64,000 nucleotides of DNA. It comes from Allgaiera indica. GTDB taxonomy: Bacteria > Pseudomonadota > Alphaproteobacteria > Rhodobacterales > Rhodobacteraceae. A program made the position numbers and the translations under genes. The stretch's first letter is position 1. Each line of letters opens with the position of its first letter. Shown piece after piece: positions 45,085-54,297 of this stretch. The stretch covers positions 28,848-92,847 of the forward strand of contig NZ_FNOB01000015.1 of NCBI RefSeq assembly GCF_900106675.1, read 5' to 3'. Below the pieces are notes generated by a model. That model was given only the letters and a program-made list of their open reading frames with translations. It did not search any database and was not told where the DNA came from.

Positions 45085-46742
45085 TCTTTGATCCATTGAT
45101 AGAGCCAAGTTTCGGACAGCGTGCGACCGTAGCCTTCGATCACCGCGCTCAACTCGATGATCGTGCCTTTCGGGGCCGATACATCAACGACGAAACGCCA
45201 TGTTTTGGTTCCCTCGATCTTCGAGAGAGTCTGCTGCTCGACCTTTCCTTTAGCGACCGTTAATCGCGCCTTTACATCGGCATTGGAGGGCAGGTTTCCA
45301 AGCAGGCCGCCCTCGAAATCCACAATAAATTTTCTGCTGTCCAGCTTGGACTTGGTCGCCGCTACCCCGCCATGGCCGGTACGGGTGCGCTGGACATGCG
45401 CCAGGGTCTGATCCGGCGGCAGCGGCAGCATTCCCCAGCTTAGCCGGTAGGCGAAAGTCAGCGCATCGCCGGCCTTCGCGGGCGCGCTGGGGATCCAGAA
45501 GGCCACGATGTTGTCGTTGGCCTCGGATTGCGAGGGGATCTCGACCAGCCGCACCGCGCCCTTGCCCCAATCGCCCAGCGGCTCGACCTTCAGCGAGGGC
45601 CGCAGATTGTAAAATGCCTGGGCGTCGAGATAGTCGTTCCAGTTGCGGTCTCGCTGCATCAGGCCGAAGGCGCGCGGGTTCTCGGCACTGAAATAGGACG
45701 TCGCAAGCTGCGGCGGATTGTTCAGCGGCCGCCAATAGCGCAGATCGCCGCCATCGTCGAGCATCAGCCCGTCGCTGTCATGCACCTCGGGGCGGAAATC
45801 GTTGAAATTCCCCGGGTCATTGCCGCCGAAGAGATACATCGACGTCAGCGGCGCCACGCCCAGCTGCTGGATGTCGGCGCGCAGGAACAGCTGCACGGTG
45901 ACCTCCATCGTGGTCGCGGCGCCGGGCTTCATCACGAAGCGGTAGGCGCCGGTCAGCGAGGGGCTTTCGAGCGCGGCGTATAGGGTCACCGTCTCGGCCG
46001 CCGGGGCGGGTTTCTCTAGGTAGAAATTGGTGAATTCGGGGAATTCCTCGGCCCCCGAGATCGCGGTGTTCACCGACAGCCCGCGTGCCGACAGGCCATA
46101 GACATTGCCGCGCCCCAACGCGCGGAAGTAGCTGGCGCCCAGGAACGAGACCATTTCGTCGAACTTGTCGGGCCGGTTCAACGGCGTGTTGAGGCGAAAG
46201 CCCGCGACGCCCGGCAGCGGCCCGGTTTCGGGGATCTTCACGCTGATCGGGTTGTAGAACTGGAAGTCCTCGTTGCGGAAGGCCATCTTCGTGGCCTTGC
46301 CGTCCTCGACCTGGTAAAGTTCGACCGGCGTCTTGTAGAGCCAGCCCAGATAGAAGGCCTCGAGGCGGAACATCTCTTCCTTGCCCTGCCAGCGGGCGTG
46401 ATCGCGCCGGAACTGGATGCGCTGGTAGTCGTCGTAGGTCAGCTTGGTCAGCGGCGAATTGGCCAGCGTGCGCTCGACATGCGGCTTGGCGGCGCGGGCT
46501 TTCATCTCCTGCGCGAGGATATCGTAGGAAAACGGCCGTGGTGCCTCCGGCGCGGGGGCGACGGCGGCCGGCGCGGGGGCTGCGGCGGCCGGGGCAGGGG
46601 TGGTGGCGGCGTCCTGACCCGCGGCCCGGGCGGCGCGGGGCAGGCCGCCCGCCAGCACGGTCGAGGCGGCAAGATAACCCAGCACCCGGCGGCGGCCGGG
46701 ATGGGGAGACGAGGCGAACAGGCGCGAATCAGAGACGTGGGG
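45081..46742 (-). CDS. opgG: Periplasmic glucan biosynthesis protein OpgG/MdoG
   Basis: 553 residues from GTG 46742; a TTG at 46802 (573 residues) is the alternative, and neither has a strong ribosome binding site. A Tat-like export signal is visible (GRRRVLGYLAASTVLAGG), then an Ala/Pro-rich linker. The MdoG domain begins with FSYDILAQEMKARAAKPHV and continues with AFYLGWLYKTPVELYQV, FRPEVHDSDGLMLDDGGDLRYW and the C-terminal WRFVVDVSAPKGTIIELSAV. OpgG acts in the periplasm on beta-glucan chains made by OpgH. First gene of the opgG-I-H unit. Confidence 0.93.
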   Translation of the reverse strand, partial: PHVSDSRLFASSPHPGRRRVLGYLAASTVLAGGLPRAARAAGQDAATTPAPAAAAPAPAAVAPAPEAPRPFSYDILAQEMKARAAKPHVERTLANSPLTKLTYDDYQRIQFRRDHARWQGKEEMFRLEAFYLGWLYKTPVELYQVEDGKATKMAFRNEDFQFYNPISVKIPETGPLPGVAGFRLNTPLNRPDKFDEMVSFLGASYFRALGRGNVYGLSARGLSVNTAISGAEEFPEFTNFYLEKPAPAAETVTLYAALESPSLTGAYRFVMKPGAATTMEVTVQLFLRADIQQLGVAPLTSMYLFGGNDPGNFNDFRPEVHDSDGLMLDDGGDLRYWRPLNNPPQLATSYFSAENPRAFGLMQRDRNWNDYLDAQAFYNLRPSLKVEPLGDWGKGAVRLVEIPSQSEANDNIVAFWIPSAPAKAGDALTFAYRLSWGMLPLPPDQTLAHVQRTRTGHGGVAATKSKLDSRKFIVDFEGGLLGNLPSNADVKARLTVAKGKVEQQTLSKIEGTKTWRFVVDVSAPKGTIIELSAVIEGYGRTLSETWLYQWIKE

Positions 46743-46910
46743 CACTGGCGAATTCTTTGCGGCAGGTGGCGGGCTGTGAATTTTCGGGCCACATTGCGCC
46801 AAAGCTACGAAAGGTCAAATGCGACCAAATCGAATGGCCGATTTATGCCTATGTGCCGGGGGGTTCCCCTATATCTGCCTATTAATTGGGCGAAATTCGG
46901 CGCGACTCTC
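46743..46910 (-). promoter_or_regulatory. AT-richer leader upstream of opgG
   Basis: This 168-bp spacer between the cupin stop and opgG is AT-richer than its flanks and is the likely site of the opg operon promoter. GGAAC occurs on the minus strand but lacks a CGTT at EcfG spacing. No hexamer pair is clear. Confidence 0.35.
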
Positions 46911-47309
46911 TCAGCGCTTGTATTCGTCCTCGGTCACCTGCTCCAGCCAAGTCACGGCGCTGCCGGTTTCATCGCGTTCCTGGATCGCGATATGCGACAT
47001 GGCGGTCGCGGCGCTGGCGCCGTGCCAATGGCGTTCGCCCGGCGGGAACCAGATCACGTCGCCGGGGTGGATTTCCTGAACCGGGCCGCCCTCGGACTGG
47101 CACCAACCCAGACCCGAGGTGACGATCAGCGTCTGACCCAGCGGATGGGTGTGCCAGGCGGTGCGGGCGCCGGGCTCGAAGGTGACATGGGCGCCGGCCA
47201 CCCGCGCCGGGGCGTCGGGCGACATCAGCGGGTCGATCCGCACCTGACCGGTGAAATACTCCTCGGGGCCGGGGCCCGAGGGCCTGGATCCGTTGCGCGT
47301 GATCTGCAT
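46911..47309 (-). CDS. Single-domain cupin protein
   Basis: 132 residues from ATG 47309. Cupin motif 1: [20 protein letters not shown] (two His and a Gln/Glu position); motif 2: [20 protein letters not shown] with the fourth ligand His. The pattern resembles small metal-binding cupins such as (R)-mandelonitrile-lyase-like and carboxymuconolactone-associated ones. Reaction unknown. It lies on the same strand 168 bp upstream of opgG but probably is a separate unit. Confidence 0.82.
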   Translation of the reverse strand: MQITRNGSRPSGPGPEEYFTGQVRIDPLMSPDAPARVAGAHVTFEPGARTAWHTHPLGQTLIVTSGLGWCQSEGGPVQEIHPGDVIWFPPGERHWHGASAATAMSHIAIQERDETGSAVTWLEQVTEDEYKR

Positions 47310-47480
47310 GATGGGCTCCTTTGCTGGGCGCAGTCTGCGCCGCAAGCCCGGGCCGATGCAATGGGCGCCGTGCCGCCCGGCCGGATGAAAACGGCACGGG
47401 CATTTCGCGTCTGCTTGAGCAATTGCCCAGCGTCGCGCTAGTCTTGGGCCGGGCGCCGGCGCGCCGCGCAAGGAGACGAA

Positions 47481-48179
47481 ATGACGGCAGGCACAGAGAC
47501 GGCGGCGATCGATCTGGTGATCTTCGATTGCGACGGCGTGCTGATCGACAGCGAGGTGATCAGCGCGCGCATGCTGATCGCCGAACTGGCCCGGCATGGG
47601 GTGGCGATCGACATGGGCTATGTCGCGCGGCATTTCCTGGGGCGATCCTATCCGGTGGTGCTGCAGAACGTGCGCGAGACCTTCGGCATCGACCTGCCCC
47701 GAAATTTCGAGGCCGATTACCGCGCCCGCCTGCTGTCCGCCTTCGAGACCGGCCTGCAGGTGATGCCCGGCGTCGCCGAGGTCATCGACCGGCTGCGGGT
47801 ACCATATTGCGCCGCTACGTCATCAAGCCCGGAACGTGCCGCCCGGTCGCTGGAACTGACCGGATTGACGGCGCGCTTCGCGGGGCGGCTGTTCACCGCC
47901 TCCGAGGTGGCCCATGGCAAGCCCGCGCCCGATCTGTTCGAACATGCCGCCGCGAAGATGGGCGCCCGGCCGGCGCGCTGCCTGGTGATCGAGGACAGCC
48001 TGACCGGCCTGCGCGCGGGCCGGGCGGCGCAGATGCGGCTGTGCTGGTTTGCCGGCGGAAGCCATATCGCCGGCGCCGTCCTGCCGCCGGAGGCGCCGCG
48101 CCCGGATGTCACGCTTGCTGGATTTGCCGACTTTTTCGTGCAATTCCCTGACTTGCAGCGCAAGGAGACCGTGCCGTGA
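47481..48179 (+). CDS. HAD-family phosphatase of the polyol operon
   Basis: 232 residues. HAD motif [14 protein letters not shown], motif [22 protein letters not shown], motif III Lys in [16 protein letters not shown], motif [21 protein letters not shown]. The pattern is of beta-phosphoglucomutase/YniC-type sugar phosphatases. It is translationally coupled (TGA/GTG overlap) to the SorC-type regulator and lies upstream of smoE, so it may dephosphorylate a polyol or hexose phosphate. AAGGAGA precedes ATG 47481. Confidence 0.87.
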   Translation: MTAGTETAAIDLVIFDCDGVLIDSEVISARMLIAELARHGVAIDMGYVARHFLGRSYPVVLQNVRETFGIDLPRNFEADYRARLLSAFETGLQVMPGVAEVIDRLRVPYCAATSSSPERAARSLELTGLTARFAGRLFTASEVAHGKPAPDLFEHAAAKMGARPARCLVIEDSLTGLRAGRAAQMRLCWFAGGSHIAGAVLPPEAPRPDVTLAGFADFFVQFPDLQRKETVP

Positions 48180-49144
48180 ACAGGAAACCCGCCTTTGACG
48201 CGGAAGACAGCGCGACCGATGCCGCGGCGCGGGCGGGGTGGCTGTATTATGTCGGCCGGCTGACCCAGGATCAGATCGCGGCCGAGCTGGGCGTTTCGCG
48301 CCAGCGCGCGCAACGTCTTGTTTCCAAGGCAATGTCCGAGGGGTTGATCCATGTCCGGCTGGAACATCGCATCGCCCGCTGTCTGGCGCTGGAGGCCGCG
48401 CTGAAGCAACGTCACGGGTTGCGCATGGTGCGGGTGGCGCCGTCCCCGGGGCCGGGGGCCGACCCGACCCATGGGCTTGCTCCGGTCGCGGCCGAGGTGA
48501 TGGAGCGCTTCCTGCGCCAGCCCGATCCGCTGATCATCGCGCTGGGCACGGGTCGCGCGCTGCGCGCCACGGTCGAGGAATTGCCGAAGATGACCTGCGA
48601 ACAGCACAAGCTGGTCTCGTTGGTCGGCAATATCGCGCCGGACGGGACGGCCTCGAATTACGACGTGATCATGCGGATGGCCGACACGGTGCGCGCGCCG
48701 CATTACCCGATGCCCCTGCCGGTGATCATCGACGATGAGGAGATCCGGCGCATGTTCTATTCGCTGCCGCAGCTGAAGATCGTCGCGCGGCTGGCCGATC
48801 AGGCCGATGTCACCTTCGTTGGCGTCGGCCACATGAGCGAAAGCGCGCCGATCTATGTAGACGGCTTCATTTCGGATCGTGACCTGCGCGAGCAGCGCGC
48901 GCTGGGCGCGGTGGGCGAGATCGTGACCTCCTGCTTCGACGCCGAGGGGCGCTATATCGAAGAGGGCCTCGCGCGCCGTGTCGGCGGGCTGCGCGCCGGT
49001 GGCAAGCCGTGCGGCGAAGTGATTGGAATCGCCGCGGGGCCGGACAAGGTGGTTCCGCTGCGCGCCGCGCTGAAGGGCGGGCTTCTGAACGGTCTGGTGA
49101 CCGGTGAAGACACCGCCGAGGCGCTTCTGGAATCCCCCGAATAG
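48176..49144 (+). CDS. SorC/DeoR-type sugar-binding transcriptional regulator
   Basis: 322 residues from GTG 48176, overlapping the HAD stop. N-terminal HTH: RAGWLYYVGRLTQDQIAAELGV followed by SRQRAQRLVSKAMSEGLIHV. The remainder is a SorC sugar-binding domain (PLIIALGTGRALRATVEELP, KLVSLVGNIAPDGTASNYDV, VGVGHMSESAPIYVDGF). These proteins bind phosphorylated or free sugars and act as tetramers on long palindromes. The 33-bp palindrome ahead of smoE (49298-49330) is the obvious target. Probably the repressor or activator of the polyol operon. Confidence 0.92.
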   Translation: MNRKPAFDAEDSATDAAARAGWLYYVGRLTQDQIAAELGVSRQRAQRLVSKAMSEGLIHVRLEHRIARCLALEAALKQRHGLRMVRVAPSPGPGADPTHGLAPVAAEVMERFLRQPDPLIIALGTGRALRATVEELPKMTCEQHKLVSLVGNIAPDGTASNYDVIMRMADTVRAPHYPMPLPVIIDDEEIRRMFYSLPQLKIVARLADQADVTFVGVGHMSESAPIYVDGFISDRDLREQRALGAVGEIVTSCFDAEGRYIEEGLARRVGGLRAGGKPCGEVIGIAAGPDKVVPLRAALKGGLLNGLVTGEDTAEALLESPE

Positions 49145-49275
49145 CCCCTGAACACTTCGCAACCCGTCCGGGATAAACGCCCGGATTCGCTGTCGAAGCT
49201 TGCTCCAACCGGATCAGGCGTTGCCGCCTTTGGTTCCGAATCTCGCGTGATTTCGCATGCGGGCGAGATTTTGAG

Positions 49276-49330
49276 TTGACACTTTGGCATGGTTGAGTGA
49301 GCATATGCCCGCCAGATGGGCATATGCTCA
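49276..49330 (+). promoter_or_regulatory. smoE promoter with perfect 13-bp-arm palindromic operator
   Basis: A consensus -35 TTGACA (49276-49281) is followed 17-19 bases later by the left arm of a perfect inverted repeat. The arms are TGAGCATATGCCC (49298-49310) and GGGCATATGCTCA (49318-49330), with a 7-base spacer. The -10 element therefore lies inside the operator, and the right arm ends 20 bases before the smoE ATG. A bound SorC-type regulator would block this promoter. Confidence 0.75.
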
Positions 49331-49350
49331 TGCATCTTGGGAGGAGAGTG

Positions 49351-50664
49351 ATGAATATGAATGTTCGCGCGCTGATGGGCGCGTGTGCCCTTGGCCTGAT
49401 CGCCGGGGGGGCGATGGCCGAGACCACGATCACGGTGGCGACCGTGAACAATGGCGACATGATCCGGATGCAGGGGATGATGGGCGACTTCTACAAGTTG
49501 CACCCCGACATCAAGGTCAAATGGGTGACCATGGAGGAAAACGTCCTGCGCCAGAAGGTGACCACGGATGTTGCCACCAAGGCCGGCCAGTATGACGTGA
49601 TGACGATCGGCACCTATGAGGTTCCGATCTGGGCCAAGCAGGGCTGGCTGGTGCCACTGAAATTCCCCGCCAGCTATGACGTGAACGATCTGCTGCCGGC
49701 GATCCGCAAGGGCCTTAGCTACAAGGGCACGCTTTATGCCGCGCCGTTCTACGGCGAAAGCTCGATGACGATGTATCGCACCGACCTGATGAAGAAGGCC
49801 GGGCTGACGATGCCCGAGAAGCCGACCTGGGCCTTCATCAAGAAGGCCGCCAAGGCGATGACCGACAAGAAGGATGGCATCTACGGCATCTGCCTGCGCG
49901 GCAAGGCCGGCTGGGGCGAGAACATCGCCCTGATCACCGCGATGTCGAATTCCTTCGGCGCGCGCTGGTTCAACGAGAAATGGCAGCCGCAGTTCGACAC
50001 CAAGCCGTGGAAAGAGACCCTGGCTACCTATCTGGACCTGATGAAGAATTACGGCCCCCCCGGTGCCTCGTCGAACGGCTTCAACGAGAATCTGGCGCTG
50101 TTCCAGCAGGGCAAGTGCGGCATGTGGATCGACGCCACGGTGGCGGCCTCTTTCGTGACCAACCCCAAGGATTCGAAGGTGGCCAAGGACGTGGGCTTTG
50201 CCATGGCGCCGCACAAGCAGGGCGTCGACAAGGATGGCAACTGGCTGTGGTCCTGGGCGCTGGCGATCCCGGCGGGCACCAAGAAGGCGAAGGCCGCCGA
50301 GACCTTCGTGGAATGGGCGACATCGAAGGAATACACCGAACTTGTGGCGAAGAAGGACGGCTGGGCCAACGTGCCTCCGGGCACCCGGACCTCGCTTTAC
50401 AAGAACCCCGACTATGCCAAGGTCCCCTTCGCCGAGATGACGCTGAAGTCGATCGAGAAGGCCGACCCCGAGCATCCGACCGTGAAGCCGGTGCCCTATG
50501 TCGGCGTGCAATTCGTGGCGATCCCGGAATTCCAGGGCCTCGGCACGGCGGTGGGTCAGCAATTCTCGGCCGCGCTCGCCGGGCGTGAGACCGGAGCCCA
50601 GGCGCTGAAAAACGCACAAGCCCTGACTACCCGCGAAATGAGCAAGGCCGGCTACATCAAGTAG
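49351..50664 (+). CDS. smoE: Polyol (sorbitol/mannitol) ABC transporter substrate-binding protein
   Basis: 437 residues from ATG 49351 (GGGAGGAG). Signal peptide VRALMGACALGLIAGGAMA, cleaved before ETTITVATVNNGDMIRMQGM. An extracellular solute-binding family 1 fold is indicated by DVMTIGTYEVPIWAKQGWLV and FYGESSMTMYRTDLMKKAGL. The product and gene order equal the smoEFGK sorbitol/mannitol system of Rhodobacter sphaeroides, hence the symbol. It captures polyols in the periplasm. Confidence 0.92.
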   Translation: MNMNVRALMGACALGLIAGGAMAETTITVATVNNGDMIRMQGMMGDFYKLHPDIKVKWVTMEENVLRQKVTTDVATKAGQYDVMTIGTYEVPIWAKQGWLVPLKFPASYDVNDLLPAIRKGLSYKGTLYAAPFYGESSMTMYRTDLMKKAGLTMPEKPTWAFIKKAAKAMTDKKDGIYGICLRGKAGWGENIALITAMSNSFGARWFNEKWQPQFDTKPWKETLATYLDLMKNYGPPGASSNGFNENLALFQQGKCGMWIDATVAASFVTNPKDSKVAKDVGFAMAPHKQGVDKDGNWLWSWALAIPAGTKKAKAAETFVEWATSKEYTELVAKKDGWANVPPGTRTSLYKNPDYAKVPFAEMTLKSIEKADPEHPTVKPVPYVGVQFVAIPEFQGLGTAVGQQFSAALAGRETGAQALKNAQALTTREMSKAGYIK

Positions 50665-50679
50665 GCCTCCTTGCCATCC

Positions 50680-50711
50680 GCGGGGCCGGTTCCCTCCTGA
50701 GCCGGCCCCGC
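50680..50711 (+). terminator. Stem-loop between smoE and smoF
   Basis: Perfect 10-bp arms GCGGGGCCGG (50680-50689) and CCGGCCCCGC (50702-50711) enclose a 12-base loop, without a U-run. It probably stabilises the smoE message or partly stops transcription so that binding protein exceeds permease. Confidence 0.6.
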
Positions 50712-50745
50712 ATCGACATTCCGCTTTCGGTTCAGGGAGGAGACG

Positions 50746-51618
50746 ATGGCCACCAAACATTCGCGCGCGGCTGCGCGCTTGATGATCTCACCCGCGGTTC
50801 TGCTGCTGCTGGGCTGGATGATCATCCCGCTGTCGATGACGGTGTACTTCTCATTCCTGAACTACAATCTGGTGATCCCGGGGCCGCATAATTTCATCGG
50901 CTTCAAGAATTACTACTACTTCCTGACCGATCCCGCCTTCGGCACCGCGCTGGTCAACACGCTGGTGCTGGTGGCCGGGGTGCTACTGATCACCACAATC
51001 GGTGGCACGCTGCTGGCGCTGCTGCTCGATCAGCCGATCTGGGGGCAGGGGGTCGTGCGGGTGCTGGTGATCGCGCCGTTCTTCGTGATGCCCACGGTTT
51101 CGGCGCTGATCTGGAAGAACATGTTCATGAACCCCGTGAACGGCATCTTCGCCTGGATCGCGCAAAGCTTCGGCCTGCAGCCCTTCGACTTCCTGTCGCA
51201 AGCGCCCTTGTTCTCGATCATCCTGATCGTCGCCTGGCAATGGCTGCCCTTCGCCACGCTGATCCTGCTGACCGCGCTGCAATCCTTGGACAGCGAACAG
51301 ATGGAGGCGGCCGAGATGGACGGCGCCGGTCCCGTCGCGCGTTTCGTGCAAATCACCGTGCCGCATCTGTCGCGCGCCGGCACCGTGGTCATCCTGATCC
51401 AGACCATCTTCCTTTTGTCGGTCTTCGCCGAGATCCTGGTGACGACGAATGGCGGGCCCGGCAATGCGTCGACCAACCTCACCTATCTGGTCTATGCCCA
51501 GTCGCTCTTGCAATTCGACGTGGGCGGCGGCAGCGCGGGCGGTCTGGTCGCCGTGGTGCTGGCCAATATCGTGGCGATCTTCCTGATGCGGATGATCGGC
51601 AAGAACCTGGACGCCTAG
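50746..51618 (+). CDS. smoF: Polyol ABC transporter permease
   Basis: 290 residues with six hydrophobic segments. The MalF-type permease EAA motif is visible: EQMEAAEMDGAGPVARFVQI TVPHLS, contacting the ATPase. GGGAGGAGAC precedes ATG 50746. Inner-membrane partner of SmoG; it follows smoE after the hairpin. Confidence 0.92.
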   Translation: MATKHSRAAARLMISPAVLLLLGWMIIPLSMTVYFSFLNYNLVIPGPHNFIGFKNYYYFLTDPAFGTALVNTLVLVAGVLLITTIGGTLLALLLDQPIWGQGVVRVLVIAPFFVMPTVSALIWKNMFMNPVNGIFAWIAQSFGLQPFDFLSQAPLFSIILIVAWQWLPFATLILLTALQSLDSEQMEAAEMDGAGPVARFVQITVPHLSRAGTVVILIQTIFLLSVFAEILVTTNGGPGNASTNLTYLVYAQSLLQFDVGGGSAGGLVAVVLANIVAIFLMRMIGKNLDA

Positions 51619-51661
51619 GATGATCCGCGCGCCCCTCACCGCAGAACAGGAGGTTTAAGCC

Positions 51662-52492
51662 ATGGCCCGCCGTGTCACCACCCGCCGCCGCCTGATCGTC
51701 ACCGCGATCGCCTGGGTGATCGCCTTCCTGATCTTCTTTCCGATCCTCTACACGGTGCTGACCTCGTTCAAGACCGAGGGAGAGGCCGTGTCGGTGCCGC
51801 CGCATTTCCTGTTCTTCCACTGGACGCTGGAAAACTACATCGAGGTGAACGCGCGCTCGGACTATTTCCTGCATTTCTGGAATTCGGTGGTGATCTCGGT
51901 CGGCTCGACCGTGATCGGGCTTGCGATCGCGATCCCGGCGGCATGGTCGATGGCCTTCGTGCCCGGCAAGCAGACCAAGAACGTGCTGATGTGGATGCTA
52001 TCCACCAAGATGCTGCCGCCGGTGGGCGTGCTGATCCCGATCTATCTGCTGTTTCGCAATTACGGGTTGCTCGACACGCGCACCGGGCTGGTCATCATCC
52101 TGACGCTGATCGACCTGCCGATCATCATCTGGATGCTCTACACCTATTTCAAGGAAATCCCTGGCGAGATCCTGGAAGCCGCGCGGATGGACGGCGCGGG
52201 CCTGCGCGACGAGATCCTCTATGTGCTGACCCCGATGGCGGTGCCGGGGATCGCCTCGACCTTGCTGCTCAACATCATCCTCGCCTGGAACGAGGCCTTC
52301 TGGACGCTGAACCTGACGGCCGCCAACGCCGCGCCGCTGACCGCGTTCATCGCCAGCTATTCCAGCCCCGAGGGCCTGTTCTACGCCAAACTTTCCGCCG
52401 CCTCGACGATGGCGATCGCGCCGATCGTGATCCTGGGGTGGTTCAGCCAGAAACAGCTTGTCCGCGGCCTGACCTTTGGCGCGGTGAAATAG
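51662..52492 (+). CDS. smoG: Polyol ABC transporter permease
   Basis: 276 residues. MalG-type permease: six TM segments, starting with RLIVTAIAWVIAFLIFFPIL, and the EAA loop EILEAARMDGAGLRDEILYV followed by LTPMAVPGIAST. It pairs with SmoF in the inner membrane. CAGGAGG lies upstream of ATG 51662, 43 bp after smoF. Confidence 0.92.
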   Translation: MARRVTTRRRLIVTAIAWVIAFLIFFPILYTVLTSFKTEGEAVSVPPHFLFFHWTLENYIEVNARSDYFLHFWNSVVISVGSTVIGLAIAIPAAWSMAFVPGKQTKNVLMWMLSTKMLPPVGVLIPIYLLFRNYGLLDTRTGLVIILTLIDLPIIIWMLYTYFKEIPGEILEAARMDGAGLRDEILYVLTPMAVPGIASTLLLNIILAWNEAFWTLNLTAANAAPLTAFIASYSSPEGLFYAKLSAASTMAIAPIVILGWFSQKQLVRGLTFGAVK

Positions 52493-52501
52493 GGGGACCT
52501 C

Positions 52502-53502
<1,001 letters not shown>

Positions 53503-53506
<4 letters not shown>

Positions 53507-54276
53507 AGCGCCTGCAAGGCAGACGCGCGCTGATCACGGGTGCCGCCCGGGGGATCGGCCTTGCGTTCGCCCGGGCCTATCTGGCCGAAGGCGCGCAGGT
53601 CACCATCGCGGATATCGACCTGACCCGCGCCAGAGCCGCGGCACAGGATCTGGGACCGGGCTGCCATGCCGTCGACATGGACGTGACGCGGCAAGACAGC
53701 ATCGAGGCAGGCGTTGCCGCGGCGGTTGAGCGGATGGGCCGGATCGACATATTGATCAACAACGCCGCGCTCTTCACCGCCGCGCCCCTGACCGAGATCA
53801 CCCGCGCCGATTACGACCGCGTCTTCGCGGTGAACGTGGCCGGGACGCTGTTCACCATGCAGGCGGTGGCACGCCACATGGTCGCGCGCGGGCAGGGCGG
53901 CAAGATCATCAACATGGCCTCGCAGGCCGGGCGGCGGGGCGAGGCCCTGGTTGCCGTCTACTGCGCCACCAAGGCCGCCGTGATCAGCCTGACGCAATCG
54001 GCGGGGCTGAACCTGATCGACCACCGGATCAACGTCAACGCCATCGCGCCCGGCGTGGTCGATGGCGAGCATTGGGACGGTGTCGACGCCTTCTTTGCCC
54101 GATACGAGGGCAAGGCGCCGGGCCAGAAGAAGCGCGAGGTCGGCGCGGCCGTGCCCTATGGCCGCATGGGCACCGCCGAGGATCTGACCGGCATGGCAAT
54201 CTTCCTGGCCTCGTCCGAGGCCGATTACATCGTCGCCCAGACCTATAACGTGGACGGCGGAAACTGGATGAGCTGA
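53503..54276 (+). CDS. smoS: Sorbitol (glucitol) dehydrogenase, SDR family
   Basis: 257 residues starting in an ATGA with smoK. Short-chain dehydrogenase signature: NAD-binding [22 protein letters not shown] acid, NNAAL, catalytic Ser in INMASQAG and Tyr-x3-Lys in YCATKAAV. Orthologous in place and type to R. sphaeroides SmoS, which oxidises D-glucitol to D-fructose (and galactitol to tagatose). Cytoplasmic, NAD-dependent. Confidence 0.92.
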
Positions 54277-54297
54277 GAGCTGGAAGGAACGGATACC

